Program-made: the position numbers and the translations under genes | Origin: Cellvibrionales bacterium | Lineage (GTDB): Bacteria; Pseudomonadota; Gammaproteobacteria; Pseudomonadales; UBA7434 | NCBI GenBank assembly: GCA_018668095.1 | Contig: JABIQF010000179.1 | Coordinates: 1 to 10,674 of the forward strand | Length of the DNA stretch: 10,674 nt | Direction: 5' to 3' | Notes under the pieces: generated by a model | What the model saw: only the letters and a program-made list of their open reading frames with translations | Database searches by the model: none | What the model was told of the DNA's origin: nothing | In this document: positions 1-6,497 of the stretch, one piece after another | Position numbering within the stretch: position 1 is the first letter of the stretch | Layout of the letters: each line of letters begins with the position of its first letter

Positions 1-80
1 AAAAAAAAACATGGGATTACCACAAAGGTTAACCCCGACGCCCTTGACCTTAAAAACTCCAAAAAACGAAAACCAAAAAA

Positions 81-103
81 AAACCGCTAAACAATAGCGG
101 TTT
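81..103. terminator. Bidirectional rho-independent terminator
   Basis: A perfect 9-bp inverted repeat (AAACCGCTA / TAGCGGTTT) closes a 5-nt AACAA loop. It is flanked by an A-tract on the left and by eight T on the right, so either strand gives a hairpin followed by a U-run. On the minus strand it lies 50 bp past the aroG stop and should end that transcript. The equally good plus-strand U-run suggests a convergent gene whose end lies at or beyond the left edge. Bases 1-80 show no coding region I can support. Confidence 0.85.
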
Positions 104-152
104 TTTTTCAAACAGGAATACTCAAGAGCAAACCATCAAATAAAATATCAAC

Positions 153-1211
153 TCAACTCGCAGAACGTCTAGCAACAACCGCCTCAGCCAGCTGCGCCAA
201 AGCAACCTCAGTATCATCCCAACCAATACAAGCATCAGTAATACTCTGCCCATAAGTCAAAGCCTGACCCTCAACAACCTTCTGCTGACCTTCAACTAAA
301 TGACTCTCAATCATCACACCAAATAAAGATGCATTACCACCAGCAATCTGACCCGCAACATCCGTACTCACATCCATCTGACGCTTAAACTGCTTACTAC
401 TATTAGCATGACTAAAATCAACCATCACTTTGTTGTTAACACCCGCCGCCGCCAACTGCTCAGAAGCACCATTAACATGCTCGGCACTATAATTAGGCTC
501 AGTACCACCGCGTAAAATAACATGGCAATCTTTATTGCCCTTAGTCGCAATAATTGCAGAGTGACCGAATTTAGTCACCGATAAAAAATGGTGAGGGTTA
601 TTGGCCGCACCAATACCATCAATTGCAATACGAATACTGCCGTTAGTACCATTTTTAAATCCAACCGGACAAGAAAGGCCCGATGATAACTCTCTATGTA
701 CTTGCGACTCAGTTGTACGCGCACCAATAGCACCCCAACTGGTCAAGTCGGCAACATACTGCGGCGAAATAACATCTAAAAATTCACCCGCTGTAGGCAA
801 GCCCATATCATTAATGCCGCATAGTAATTCGCGTGCGACCCTAAGCCCTTCATTAATTTTAAAGCTGCCATCCATATGCGGGTCATTAATCAAACCTTTC
901 CAACCCACTGTCGTACGCGGCTTTTCAAAATAAACACGCATAACTACTTCTAACTCGCCCGCATATTGCGCACGTAAAGTTTTCAGCTTCGCAGCATATT
1001 CTAAAGCAGCCTTAGTATCATGAATCGAACAGGGACCAACAATCACTAATAAACGATCATCTTTGTCCGTTAAAATATTATGAATCGCTTGGCGCGAATC
1101 AATTACCGTGGCTTCTGCCGTTGCTGAAAGCGGATAGCGCTCCATTAAAGCTACCGGTGGCAGCAATTCCATAATTTGGTCAATACGAGTGTCGTCAGTC
1201 TGGTGATTCAC
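153..1211 (-). CDS. aroG: 3-deoxy-D-arabino-heptulosonate-7-phosphate (DAHP) synthase, class I, AroG type
   Basis: This enzyme catalyses the first step of the shikimate pathway, condensing phosphoenolpyruvate and erythrose 4-phosphate to DAHP in the cytoplasm. The 352-residue product is close to the E. coli AroG length and aligns from the first residues. The metal ligands C61, H268, E302 and D326 fall at the same numbers as in E. coli AroG. The blocks GPCSIHD (59-65), EKPRTTVGWKG (96-106) and ILRGGTEPNYS (232-242) are intact. Residues known to line the Phe pocket of AroG (P150, L175, L179, S180, F209, S211) are present, so inhibition by Phe is a reasonable inference, not proof. The start is GTG; the motif MNHQTDD matches AroG's MNYQNDD, which supports it. 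A weak AAGAG lies about 10 nt upstream. No convincing promoter or TyrR/TrpR box was found. The last 45 codons have a strikingly different third-base use from the first 45 (see findings). Confidence 0.96.
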   Translation of the reverse strand: MNHQTDDTRIDQIMELLPPVALMERYPLSATAEATVIDSRQAIHNILTDKDDRLLVIVGPCSIHDTKAALEYAAKLKTLRAQYAGELEVVMRVYFEKPRTTVGWKGLINDPHMDGSFKINEGLRVARELLCGINDMGLPTAGEFLDVISPQYVADLTSWGAIGARTTESQVHRELSSGLSCPVGFKNGTNGSIRIAIDGIGAANNPHHFLSVTKFGHSAIIATKGNKDCHVILRGGTEPNYSAEHVNGASEQLAAAGVNNKVMVDFSHANSSKQFKRQMDVSTDVAGQIAGGNASLFGVMIESHLVEGQQKVVEGQALTYGQSITDACIGWDDTEVALAQLAEAVVARRSAS

Positions 1212-1309
1212 GTTTTAAGTACTCTTGTTTATAGGGGAATAATTAAACTTATTATGATTGTTAATACTAGCCGAACATTCTAACGGTTCCAGTATTGGGT
1301 GACAAAACA

Positions 1310-1321
1310 AGCCTTTAGGCT
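1310..1321 (-). terminator. Weak candidate terminator of the DUF2333 gene
   Basis: The short palindrome AGCCTTTAGGCT lies 28 bp past the stop of the DUF2333 gene. On the minus strand it gives a 4-bp stem with a TAAA loop followed by TGTTTTG. The stem is short and the U-run is interrupted, so it may be weak or may not be a terminator at all. An A/T palindrome (1323-1336) sits just before it. The rest of the 137-bp spacer must hold the aroG promoter, but no clear -35/-10 pair can be picked. Confidence 0.3.
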
Positions 1322-1348
1322 CATTATTTAAATAATTTAGTACAAATT

Positions 1349-2392
1349 TTAGCCTTTTGAAAGTAATTCTCTTAAATCGATGATGCCAGCATTGGCCCGC
1401 GAGACGTAAGATGCCATAACCAGCGAGTGATTAGCGAACAAACCAAAGCCACTGCCATTTAACACTACTGGGCTCCAAATAGCCTGTTGAGTCGACTCGA
1501 GCTCACGAATAATTTGCTGCACACTCACACGAGCATTCTTTTTTTCTAACACATCAGCAAAGTCGATTTCGACGGCTTTTAAAAAGTGTATCAAAGCCCA
1601 AGTTGTTCCTCTGGCTTCAAAAAGTACATCATCAATTTCATTCCAAGGTGTTTTAACTTCAATTTCTTGTGGTGAGCGGGTCGACTGCCCCGCCGCCGCA
1701 TCACCAGCCAAATCGACGTTTAATCGTTTTTGTCCAACGCTTGCACTTAATCGCTGCGATAAACTCCCTAGCCGAGTTTCAACTGTCGCCAGCCAAGCAT
1801 TTAAATTATCTGCTCGCGCATAAAACTGTGAGGTGCTTTGATCAGGGTCGGATAAACGCAATAAATAGTCGCGCGTATATTCAACGCCTTCTCGATACTC
1901 ATCCTCAGAACGAGGCAGTATCCAGCTGTGATTATCAAAATTAAACCTAGGCTCGGCAATCGCTAAATCGATATCTTCTGTAGATTGCGATTGAGAACGA
2001 CTAAAACTTTCTCGCATCACACGTGCAAGATCTCGCACTTGAACCAAGACGCCAAATTCCCAACTAGGAATGTTATCTAACAACACCCCCGGCGGTAAAA
2101 TATCGTTAGATAAAAAACCACCGCGTTTATCTAACAAGGTACTTGCTACTTCAATTAAGGCTACAGCAGTGACTGAACCCGTTACCGTTGTGCCCTGCTC
2201 TTCTTCGCTAATGTGCGTAGCACGCTCAGCGACATCAAATAGCTCAGGCTCACTGGACCACATAAAGGCTAAAACCGTACAAAGAAGAATATAAAACACC
2301 AAAAAACCGCCAATAGCACGCGGAATAACGCCGCTATCCCACCAGTCAGCAATATCGTCTTTGGTCATTTTAATACGATCAAACATATCCAT
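1349..2392 (-). CDS. DUF2333 family protein, N-terminally membrane-anchored, function unknown
   Basis: The 347-residue product resembles, as I recall it, the uncharacterised DUF2333 family of Pseudomonas and related gammaproteobacteria. A short charged cytoplasmic N-terminus is followed by one transmembrane segment at about 26-46, so the rest probably faces the periplasm. Recognisable family blocks are LDNIPSWEFGVLVQVRDLAR (105-124), SRSQSQSTEDIDLA (131-144), RFNFDNHSWILP (149-160) and RLGSLSQRLSASVG (207-220). No catalytic motif is visible, and I do not assign a function. It is complete and of normal length. The ATG at 2390-2392 is used here; a second in-frame ATG two codons later is a possible start. 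It follows the copper chaperone gene on the same strand after a 246-bp repeat-rich spacer, so co-transcription is uncertain. The 3 x 16-bp array begins 29 bp upstream of the start codon and would lie in the leader or promoter. Confidence 0.85.
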   Translation of the reverse strand: MDMFDRIKMTKDDIADWWDSGVIPRAIGGFLVFYILLCTVLAFMWSSEPELFDVAERATHISEEEQGTTVTGSVTAVALIEVASTLLDKRGGFLSNDILPPGVLLDNIPSWEFGVLVQVRDLARVMRESFSRSQSQSTEDIDLAIAEPRFNFDNHSWILPRSEDEYREGVEYTRDYLLRLSDPDQSTSQFYARADNLNAWLATVETRLGSLSQRLSASVGQKRLNVDLAGDAAAGQSTRSPQEIEVKTPWNEIDDVLFEARGTTWALIHFLKAVEIDFADVLEKKNARVSVQQIIRELESTQQAIWSPVVLNGSGFGLFANHSLVMASYVSRANAGIIDLRELLSKG

Positions 2393-2420
2393 CAGTCGTT
2401 CTTATCTCACTCTTTTATGC

Positions 2421-2468
2421 TGTATCTGCTCAATGTTGTATCTGTTCAATGTCATATCTGTTCGTGCC
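2421..2468. repeat. Tandem repeat, 3 x 16 bp
   Basis: Three contiguous 16-bp units are present: TGTATCTGCTCAATGT, TGTATCTGTTCAATGT and the diverged CATATCTGTTCGTGCC. The first two differ at one base and the third keeps the ATCTGTTC core. The array lies upstream of the DUF2333 start, in its presumed leader or promoter. Confidence 0.85.
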
Positions 2469-2519
2469 ATGTTTAGTCATAGGGTAGTTATTTAAAGCCG
2501 CTTATCTATTCATATTAAA

Positions 2520-2582
2520 TAACTTACATTGCTTACATAACTTACATTGCTTACATAACTTGCATAACTTGCATAACTTGCA
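2520..2582. repeat. Tandem repeat, 7 x 9 bp (two 18-bp plus three 9-bp units)
   Basis: The 63-bp tract is two perfect copies of TAACTTACATTGCTTACA followed by three perfect copies of TAACTTGCA. It can be read as seven 9-mers of consensus TAACTTRCA (the second and fourth begin TTG). It starts about 57 bp beyond the stop codon of the copper chaperone gene. Perfect identity between units suggests recent expansion. No dyad symmetry or coding potential is evident. Confidence 0.92.
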
Positions 2583-2638
2583 TGCAACTCAACTTTACTC
2601 GGCGAATCAAGCTGCAATCGTACTTACTTAAACTAGGC

Positions 2639-3100
2639 CTACTTAAACGAACTGGCTTTGGCATTAACAATAACAGATTTGCCCGACTCAAGTTGCAGTT
2701 CAATAACCATGGTATCGTCTAAACCTAAACCATCTTGCACGCCAAATAACATTAGATGGTAGCCGCCCGGAACAAGTTCAATCGACTCGCCAGCAGCAAT
2801 ACTTAATTGATCAACTTTACGCATTTTCATCATGCCATTTATATGTGTATGTTGATGCAGTTCAACACTGCCCGCACTATCGGAGCGCAATGACGTTAAA
2901 ACTTGCGTCTCACCACTGTTGTTCGTTAATGTCATATAAGCAGCGGTCATTGAGCGGCCTGGTGGCATCAGTCGAAAATACGCATCGTTTATTGTTAGCG
3001 CCGATTCAATTTTTTCGGCAGCCTGAAGTGGCGCGATCGAAAGTAAAACTGTGGCACATAAAGTTAATGCCTTAAAAATAGAGGTGACACGTGACAACAT
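2639..3100 (-). CDS. Periplasmic copper chaperone PCu(A)C
   Basis: The 153-residue product belongs to the PCu(A)C (DUF461) family, which binds Cu(I) in the periplasm and helps deliver copper to cytochrome c oxidase. The defining motif H-x10-M-x21-H-x-M is intact as H82, M93, H115 and M117, with extra H84 and H86 beside it. Residues 1-27 form a signal peptide (basic start, hydrophobic core, PLQAA at the probable cleavage site). The blocks AYMTLTN (54-60) and PGGYHLMLFG (111-120) are typical of the family. The ATG at 3098-3100 has a strong GGAG six bases upstream, which settles the start. It diverges from the DsbD-alpha gene over a 256-bp spacer. No cytochrome oxidase, Sco or copper-efflux gene lies within the window, so its partner cannot be named from context. 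Confidence 0.93.
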   Translation of the reverse strand: MLSRVTSIFKALTLCATVLLSIAPLQAAEKIESALTINDAYFRLMPPGRSMTAAYMTLTNNSGETQVLTSLRSDSAGSVELHQHTHINGMMKMRKVDQLSIAAGESIELVPGGYHLMLFGVQDGLGLDDTMVIELQLESGKSVIVNAKASSFK

Positions 3101-3144
3101 TTAATTCTCCAATGAATATTTTTTCACAAAAAAGCGCTGCCCAC

Positions 3145-3153
3145 ACTATAACA
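3145..3153 (-). promoter_or_regulatory. Candidate extended -10 promoter of the PCu(A)C gene
   Basis: On the minus strand this reads TGTTATAGT: a TATAGT -10 (5 of 6 matches to TATAAT) with the extended TGn element. No good -35 is present at 16-18 bp. Transcription would start near 3138, giving a leader of about 40 nt that includes the GGAG site. No CueR-like dyad was recognised in the divergent spacer. Confidence 0.4.
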
Positions 3154-3356
3154 TTGCTGGTCTTAAGTTCATGCCGATTCCGAGTGCGGATGGAATTATT
3201 GCCGCAGACCCCAGTCGAAACATTAACAAGACAAGCGGACAAAGCGAAACCAAGCTAAACTAATGACTTAAACAAACAATATAAGCTATAACCATTCGTC
3301 CACGTTATATGCGCTTAGCATGGTAAATACGCCATTTTTGAATACTGAGATCATGA

Positions 3357-3896
3357 ATGATAACTAATAATCTGACCGCCACTTTGTTATTAATACTCGC
3401 ATCAATAACAGCGAATGCAGTGGCTGGCGGCTTAAAAAGTGATGCCGATCCGCAATGGCTCTCTAATAATGCAGAGAATACCGCGCTCCATAATGCAACG
3501 ACCTTTCTGGCTGTCGATGATGCCTTTTCATTTTCACTCAATATAGATGATGATACCGCCACACTGATATGGGTTATCGCCCCCGAACACTACCTTTACC
3601 GCCATGCTTTTTCTGTGATTATGGATATTCCTAAAGCAGATGGCAGCATTGAGCAGCAATCATTAACCACTGAAACAAGCTTTAGCCAAGGCATCAAAAC
3701 AACCGATGATTACTTTGGTCCTGTTGAGATTTATTACTATCAAGCCATTGCTACACTGCCTATGGAGCGCATTACGAATCTCACCACCGTCAACAACTCA
3801 TTCAATAATCGGCCGCAATTAAGCATTCAGTATCAAGGCTGTGCTGAAGCAGGCCTATGCTACCCCGTGCAAACACGAAAAATTAGCCTGCCATAG
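3357..3896 (+). CDS. Stand-alone DsbD N-terminal (alpha) domain protein, periplasmic
   Basis: The 179-residue product is an exported DsbD alpha domain (DsbD_N family). In full-length DsbD this domain takes electrons from the membrane and gamma domains and reduces DsbC, CcmG and similar periplasmic thioredoxin-like proteins. The redox pair is C162 and C168 in YQGCAEAGLCYP, with the same five-residue spacing as C103/C109 of E. coli DsbD. The conserved YLYR (79-82) and the cap-loop equivalent DDYFG (117-121; DEFYG in E. coli) are also present. A signal peptide occupies about 1-22. The protein stops 11 residues after the second Cys: there is no eight-helix beta domain and no thioredoxin-like gamma domain, and the next 179 bp contain no remnant of them. 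It precedes aroQ, the position of full-length dsbD in Pseudomonas. The start at 3357 has a weak GAGA upstream; ATG 3353 is out of frame. The reductant must come from elsewhere. Confidence 0.88.
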   Translation: MITNNLTATLLLILASITANAVAGGLKSDADPQWLSNNAENTALHNATTFLAVDDAFSFSLNIDDDTATLIWVIAPEHYLYRHAFSVIMDIPKADGSIEQQSLTTETSFSQGIKTTDDYFGPVEIYYYQAIATLPMERITNLTTVNNSFNNRPQLSIQYQGCAEAGLCYPVQTRKISLP

Positions 3897-3980
3897 CACT
3901 GAACACCTAGTAATTATCTTCAAAAAACACATGATATACCGTCAATTGTCGCTAAATTCGCCCATCCATCTAAAACACCC

Positions 3981-4009
3981 TTGCAATCGTCTACTTTAGA
4001 CCCTAGCAT
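3981..4009 (+). promoter_or_regulatory. Candidate promoter for aroQ-accB-accC
   Basis: TTGCAA (3981-3986) and TAGCAT (4004-4009) are separated by exactly 17 bp. Each matches the sigma70 consensus at 4 of 6 positions. A GCGC follows one base after the -10. The implied leader before aroQ is about 60 nt. The match is modest. The rest of the 179-bp spacer after the DsbD-alpha gene shows no terminator. Confidence 0.35.
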
Positions 4010-4075
4010 AGCGCTTCTTTCATATTTTCAAGCTATTGTTCTCTTCTATTCATAGATCGAGGTTGTTTTAAGACG

Positions 4076-4513
4076 ATGCCTACAATTCTGGTACTGAACG
4101 GCCCAAATTTAAACCTGCTCGGCACCCGAGAGCCTGAGCAATATGGCACTGATACATTGGCCGATATTAATGAGCGCTTAATCGCTATAGGCCAAAAACA
4201 GGGCTGTAAGGTCGAGACGCTTCAAAGTAATGCCGAAGTAGAGCTGGTTGAGCGTATTCATCAAGCCCTTGGCAATACTGACTTTATTATTATTAATCCT
4301 GCAGCGCTTACGCATACCAGCGTTGCATTGCGAGATGCGCTCTTAGGGGTTGAAATCCCATTTATTGAAGTGCATTTATCGAATATTTATTCCCGTGAAA
4401 GCTTTAGGCATAAGTCGTTTTTATCGGATGTTGCTGTAGGCGTTATCTCGGGGCTTGGCGCTCAAAGCTATGAATTAGCATTGAACGCGGCTATCGAGCA
4501 AGTGAAAACTTAA
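4076..4513 (+). CDS. aroQ: 3-dehydroquinate dehydratase, type II
   Basis: AroQ converts 3-dehydroquinate to 3-dehydroshikimate, the third step of the shikimate pathway, as a cytoplasmic dodecamer. The 145-residue length is normal for the family. Visible motifs are LNGPNLNLLGTREP (7-20) with R18, the catalytic Tyr at Y23, INPAALTHTS (73-82) with N74, EVHLSN (98-103) with catalytic H100, and the substrate-binding R111. All key residues are present. A GAGGT lies 12 nt and an AAGA closer to the ATG. It is the first gene of the aroQ-accB-accC-prmA run, a conserved linkage in gammaproteobacteria, and the second shikimate-pathway gene in the window after aroG, although on the opposite strand and separately transcribed. 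Confidence 0.96.
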   Translation: MPTILVLNGPNLNLLGTREPEQYGTDTLADINERLIAIGQKQGCKVETLQSNAEVELVERIHQALGNTDFIIINPAALTHTSVALRDALLGVEIPFIEVHLSNIYSRESFRHKSFLSDVAVGVISGLGAQSYELALNAAIEQVKT

Positions 4514-4551
4514 ACGGTAACGCCAAAACTTTATAACTAACCACCTTTACT

Positions 4552-4570
4552 ATGTTGCGCACTGCAACAT
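4552..4570 (+). other. Hairpin in the aroQ-accB spacer
   Basis: A perfect 7-bp inverted repeat ATGTTGC / GCAACAT encloses the 5-nt loop GCACT, 38 bp after the aroQ stop and 29 bp before the accB start. No T-run follows, so it is not a standard terminator. It could be an operator, an RNA processing site or a leader element of accB; the sequence does not decide among these. Confidence 0.6.
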
Positions 4571-4599
4571 GACCACCCTAATTAAGTGAGAACCTATTT

Positions 4600-5052
4600 A
4601 TGGATATTAGAAAAGTTAAAAAATTGATTGAGCTATTAGAAGAATCTAACGTTCAAGAAATTGAAATTAAAGAAGGTGAAGAATCTGTTCGTATTAGTCG
4701 CGGTGGAAATACAGTACAAATGGTTGCTGCACCGGCAGCGGCACCAGCGCCTATTGCCGCACCAGTAGCAGCCCCAGCCGCGGCCGTTCCAGCAGCGGTT
4801 GAAAGTGACGTTCCAGCTGGCCATGCCGTTTGCTCACCAATGGTAGGAACTTTCTATCAATCAGCATCACCTGAAGCAGCTCCGTTTATTACAGTTGGTC
4901 AAAGCATTAATAAAGGCGATGTTGTATGTATCGTTGAAGCAATGAAGATGATGAACCAAATCGAAGCTGACCAATCAGGTGTTGTTCAAGCGATTCTTGT
5001 TAAAGATGGTGAACCTGTCGAATTTGATCAGCAGCTAGTCATTATCGCTTAA
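4600..5052 (+). CDS. accB: Biotin carboxyl carrier protein of acetyl-CoA carboxylase
   Basis: AccB carries the biotin that shuttles CO2 from biotin carboxylase (AccC) to the carboxyltransferase (AccA/AccD), forming malonyl-CoA for fatty acid synthesis. The 150 residues show an N-terminal helical region (1-35), an Ala/Pro-rich flexible linker (about 43-68) and a C-terminal biotinyl domain (about 76-150). The biotinylated lysine is K116 in VEAMKMMNQI. The 'thumb' segment typical of bacterial BCCP is present at about 89-97 (SASPEAAPF). An AGTGAGA lies a suitable distance upstream of the ATG. It sits 86 bp after aroQ and 90 bp before accC. In E. coli AccB is made in excess over AccC and autoregulates accBC; whether that holds here is unknown. 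Confidence 0.98.
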   Translation: MDIRKVKKLIELLEESNVQEIEIKEGEESVRISRGGNTVQMVAAPAAAPAPIAAPVAAPAAAVPAAVESDVPAGHAVCSPMVGTFYQSASPEAAPFITVGQSINKGDVVCIVEAMKMMNQIEADQSGVVQAILVKDGEPVEFDQQLVIIA

Positions 5053-5060
5053 TTCAATGT

Positions 5061-5072
5061 CGTGCTTGCACG
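5061..5072 (+). other. Hairpin in the accB-accC spacer
   Basis: CGTGCTTGCACG folds as a 4-bp GC-rich stem closing a CTTG tetraloop (CUUG in RNA, a known stable class). It begins eight bases after the accB stop. No T-run follows. It could protect the accB 3' end or influence accB:accC ratio, but a stem this short may be coincidence. The rest of the 90-bp spacer holds only a plausible ACAGGA ribosome binding site for accC. Confidence 0.45.
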
Positions 5073-5142
5073 CCATCCATAATTAACTAATGCCTAAAAT
5101 GATTATGCACTCTATTGTCAGTGACCCACAGGATTCATCACC

Positions 5143-6492
5143 ATGCTAAACAAAGTCGTTATCGCCAATCGCGGTGAAATCGCATTAAGAATACTTCGCG
5201 CTTGTCGTGAGCTCGGAATAAAAACCGTCGCCGTTCACAGTACTGCCGATGCTGATTTAATGCACGTTCGCCTCGCCGATGAAGCTGTCTGTATTGGACC
5301 AGCCTCATCAACACAAAGCTATTTAAGTAGCCACGCTATTATTAGTGCCGCCGAAGTCACTAATGCCGATGGTATTCATCCGGGCTATGGCTTTTTAGCT
5401 GAAAATGCCGATTTTGCTGAACAAGTCGAAAAGAGCGGCTTTAAGTTTATTGGTCCTACAGCCGATGTTATTCGCATTATGGGTGACAAAGTCGCCGCTA
5501 TCCAAGAGATGCAAAAAGCCGGCGTACCAACGGTTCCCGGTTCAAACGGCCCACTCACTGATGATGCAGCGCGTTCAATTCGTATTGCTAAAGAAATTGG
5601 CTATCCCGTTATTATTAAAGCGGCAGCTGGTGGCGGTGGTCGAGGCATGCGTGTTGTTCATGAAGAAGAGAGCTTAATTAGCTCTATCGCTTTAACTAAA
5701 GCAGAATCAAAAGCCGCGTTTGGTGATGACACTGTTTATTTAGAGAAATTTCTTGGTAATCCACGCCATGTTGAAATCCAAGTGCTTGCCGACGGCCAAG
5801 GCCAAGCTATTCATTTAGGTGATCGCGATTGTTCATTGCAGCGTCGTCACCAAAAAGTCATTGAAGAAGCACCAGCACCTTTAATTCCTGATGACTTAAG
5901 AAATGCTGTAGCAGCATCATGTACGCAAGCGTGTATTCAAATTGGTTATCGCGGCGCAGGCACCTTTGAGTTTTTATACGAAGATGGCGGCTTTTACTTT
6001 ATTGAAATGAATACGCGCGTACAAGTAGAACATCCTGTATCTGAAATGATCACGGGTGTTGATATTGTTAAAGAGCAGTTATTAATTGCCTCTGGCGAAA
6101 AGCTTTCAATGACGCAAGACGATATTAAATTTAACGGCCATGCTATTGAATGCCGAATTAACGCTGAAGATCCTGACACCTTTATGCCAAGCCCAGGTTT
6201 GATTAAGCATTATCATGCGCCCGGCGGAAATGGCGTACGCGTTGATTCTCATATCTACAGCGGCTATAAAGTGCCTCCTCACTATGATTCATTAATTGCA
6301 AAAATTATCACTTATGCTGCCGACCGCGAGACAGCACTAACGCGTATGTCTAACGCATTAGATGAGTTGGTAATTGACGGCATCAAAACCAATACGGCAC
6401 TGCATCAACGACTTGTCAAAGATACAGAATTTCGCTGCGGTGGTGTAAACATCCACTATTTAGAGCACAAACTAGAAAGCGAAGCTAAATAA
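5143..6492 (+). CDS. accC: Biotin carboxylase subunit of acetyl-CoA carboxylase
   Basis: AccC uses ATP and bicarbonate to carboxylate the biotin on AccB. The 449-residue product matches the E. coli enzyme in length, and key residues fall at the same numbers: K116 and K159 (ATP), H209, C230, K238, E276, E288, N290, R292, E296 and R338. The N-terminal domain begins with KVVIANRGEIALRI (4-17). The ATP-grasp glycine-rich loop is AGGGGRGMR (162-170), and EMNTRVQVEHPVSE (288-301) is the signature near the active site. Every catalytic residue checked is intact. The ATG is preceded by ACAGGA. It is followed after only five bases by prmA, which implies co-transcription and probably translational coupling. 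Confidence 0.98.
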   Translation: MLNKVVIANRGEIALRILRACRELGIKTVAVHSTADADLMHVRLADEAVCIGPASSTQSYLSSHAIISAAEVTNADGIHPGYGFLAENADFAEQVEKSGFKFIGPTADVIRIMGDKVAAIQEMQKAGVPTVPGSNGPLTDDAARSIRIAKEIGYPVIIKAAAGGGGRGMRVVHEEESLISSIALTKAESKAAFGDDTVYLEKFLGNPRHVEIQVLADGQGQAIHLGDRDCSLQRRHQKVIEEAPAPLIPDDLRNAVAASCTQACIQIGYRGAGTFEFLYEDGGFYFIEMNTRVQVEHPVSEMITGVDIVKEQLLIASGEKLSMTQDDIKFNGHAIECRINAEDPDTFMPSPGLIKHYHAPGGNGVRVDSHIYSGYKVPPHYDSLIAKIITYAADRETALTRMSNALDELVIDGIKTNTALHQRLVKDTEFRCGGVNIHYLEHKLESEAK

Positions 6493-6497
6493 CGCCA

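Noticed and set aside
1..32. Possible 3' end of a convergent plus-strand gene (stop at 30-32)
   Set aside because: Only about nine codons are visible. The bidirectional terminator hints at such a gene but these codons cannot be assigned.
11..97. Small plus-strand ORF of 28 codons starting ATG at 11
   Set aside because: Its stop lies inside the right arm of the terminator, it is lysine-rich because of A-tracts, and it has no recognisable homology or ribosome site.
601..933. Plus-strand ORF of 110 codons
   Set aside because: It is antisense to strongly conserved aroG sequence and its protein matches no family I recognise.
1260..1270. GTTAATACTAG upstream of aroG, resembling half of a Trp repressor operator
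   Set aside because: It needs an extra base to fit the half-site and the second half-site is missing.
2393..2638. CRISPR array at the tandem repeats
   Set aside because: Units of 9 and 16 bp are directly adjacent with no spacers, too short for CRISPR repeats, and no cas gene is near.
3177..3196. ATTCC-N10-GGAAT inverted repeat in the divergent spacer
   Set aside because: Five-base arms with a 10-bp gap are expected by chance, and it matches no known copper or redox regulator site I can name.
4636..4824. Minus-strand ORF of 62 codons rich in Trp, Cys and Arg
   Set aside because: It is the antisense of the Ala/Pro-rich linker of AccB; the odd composition comes from that linker.
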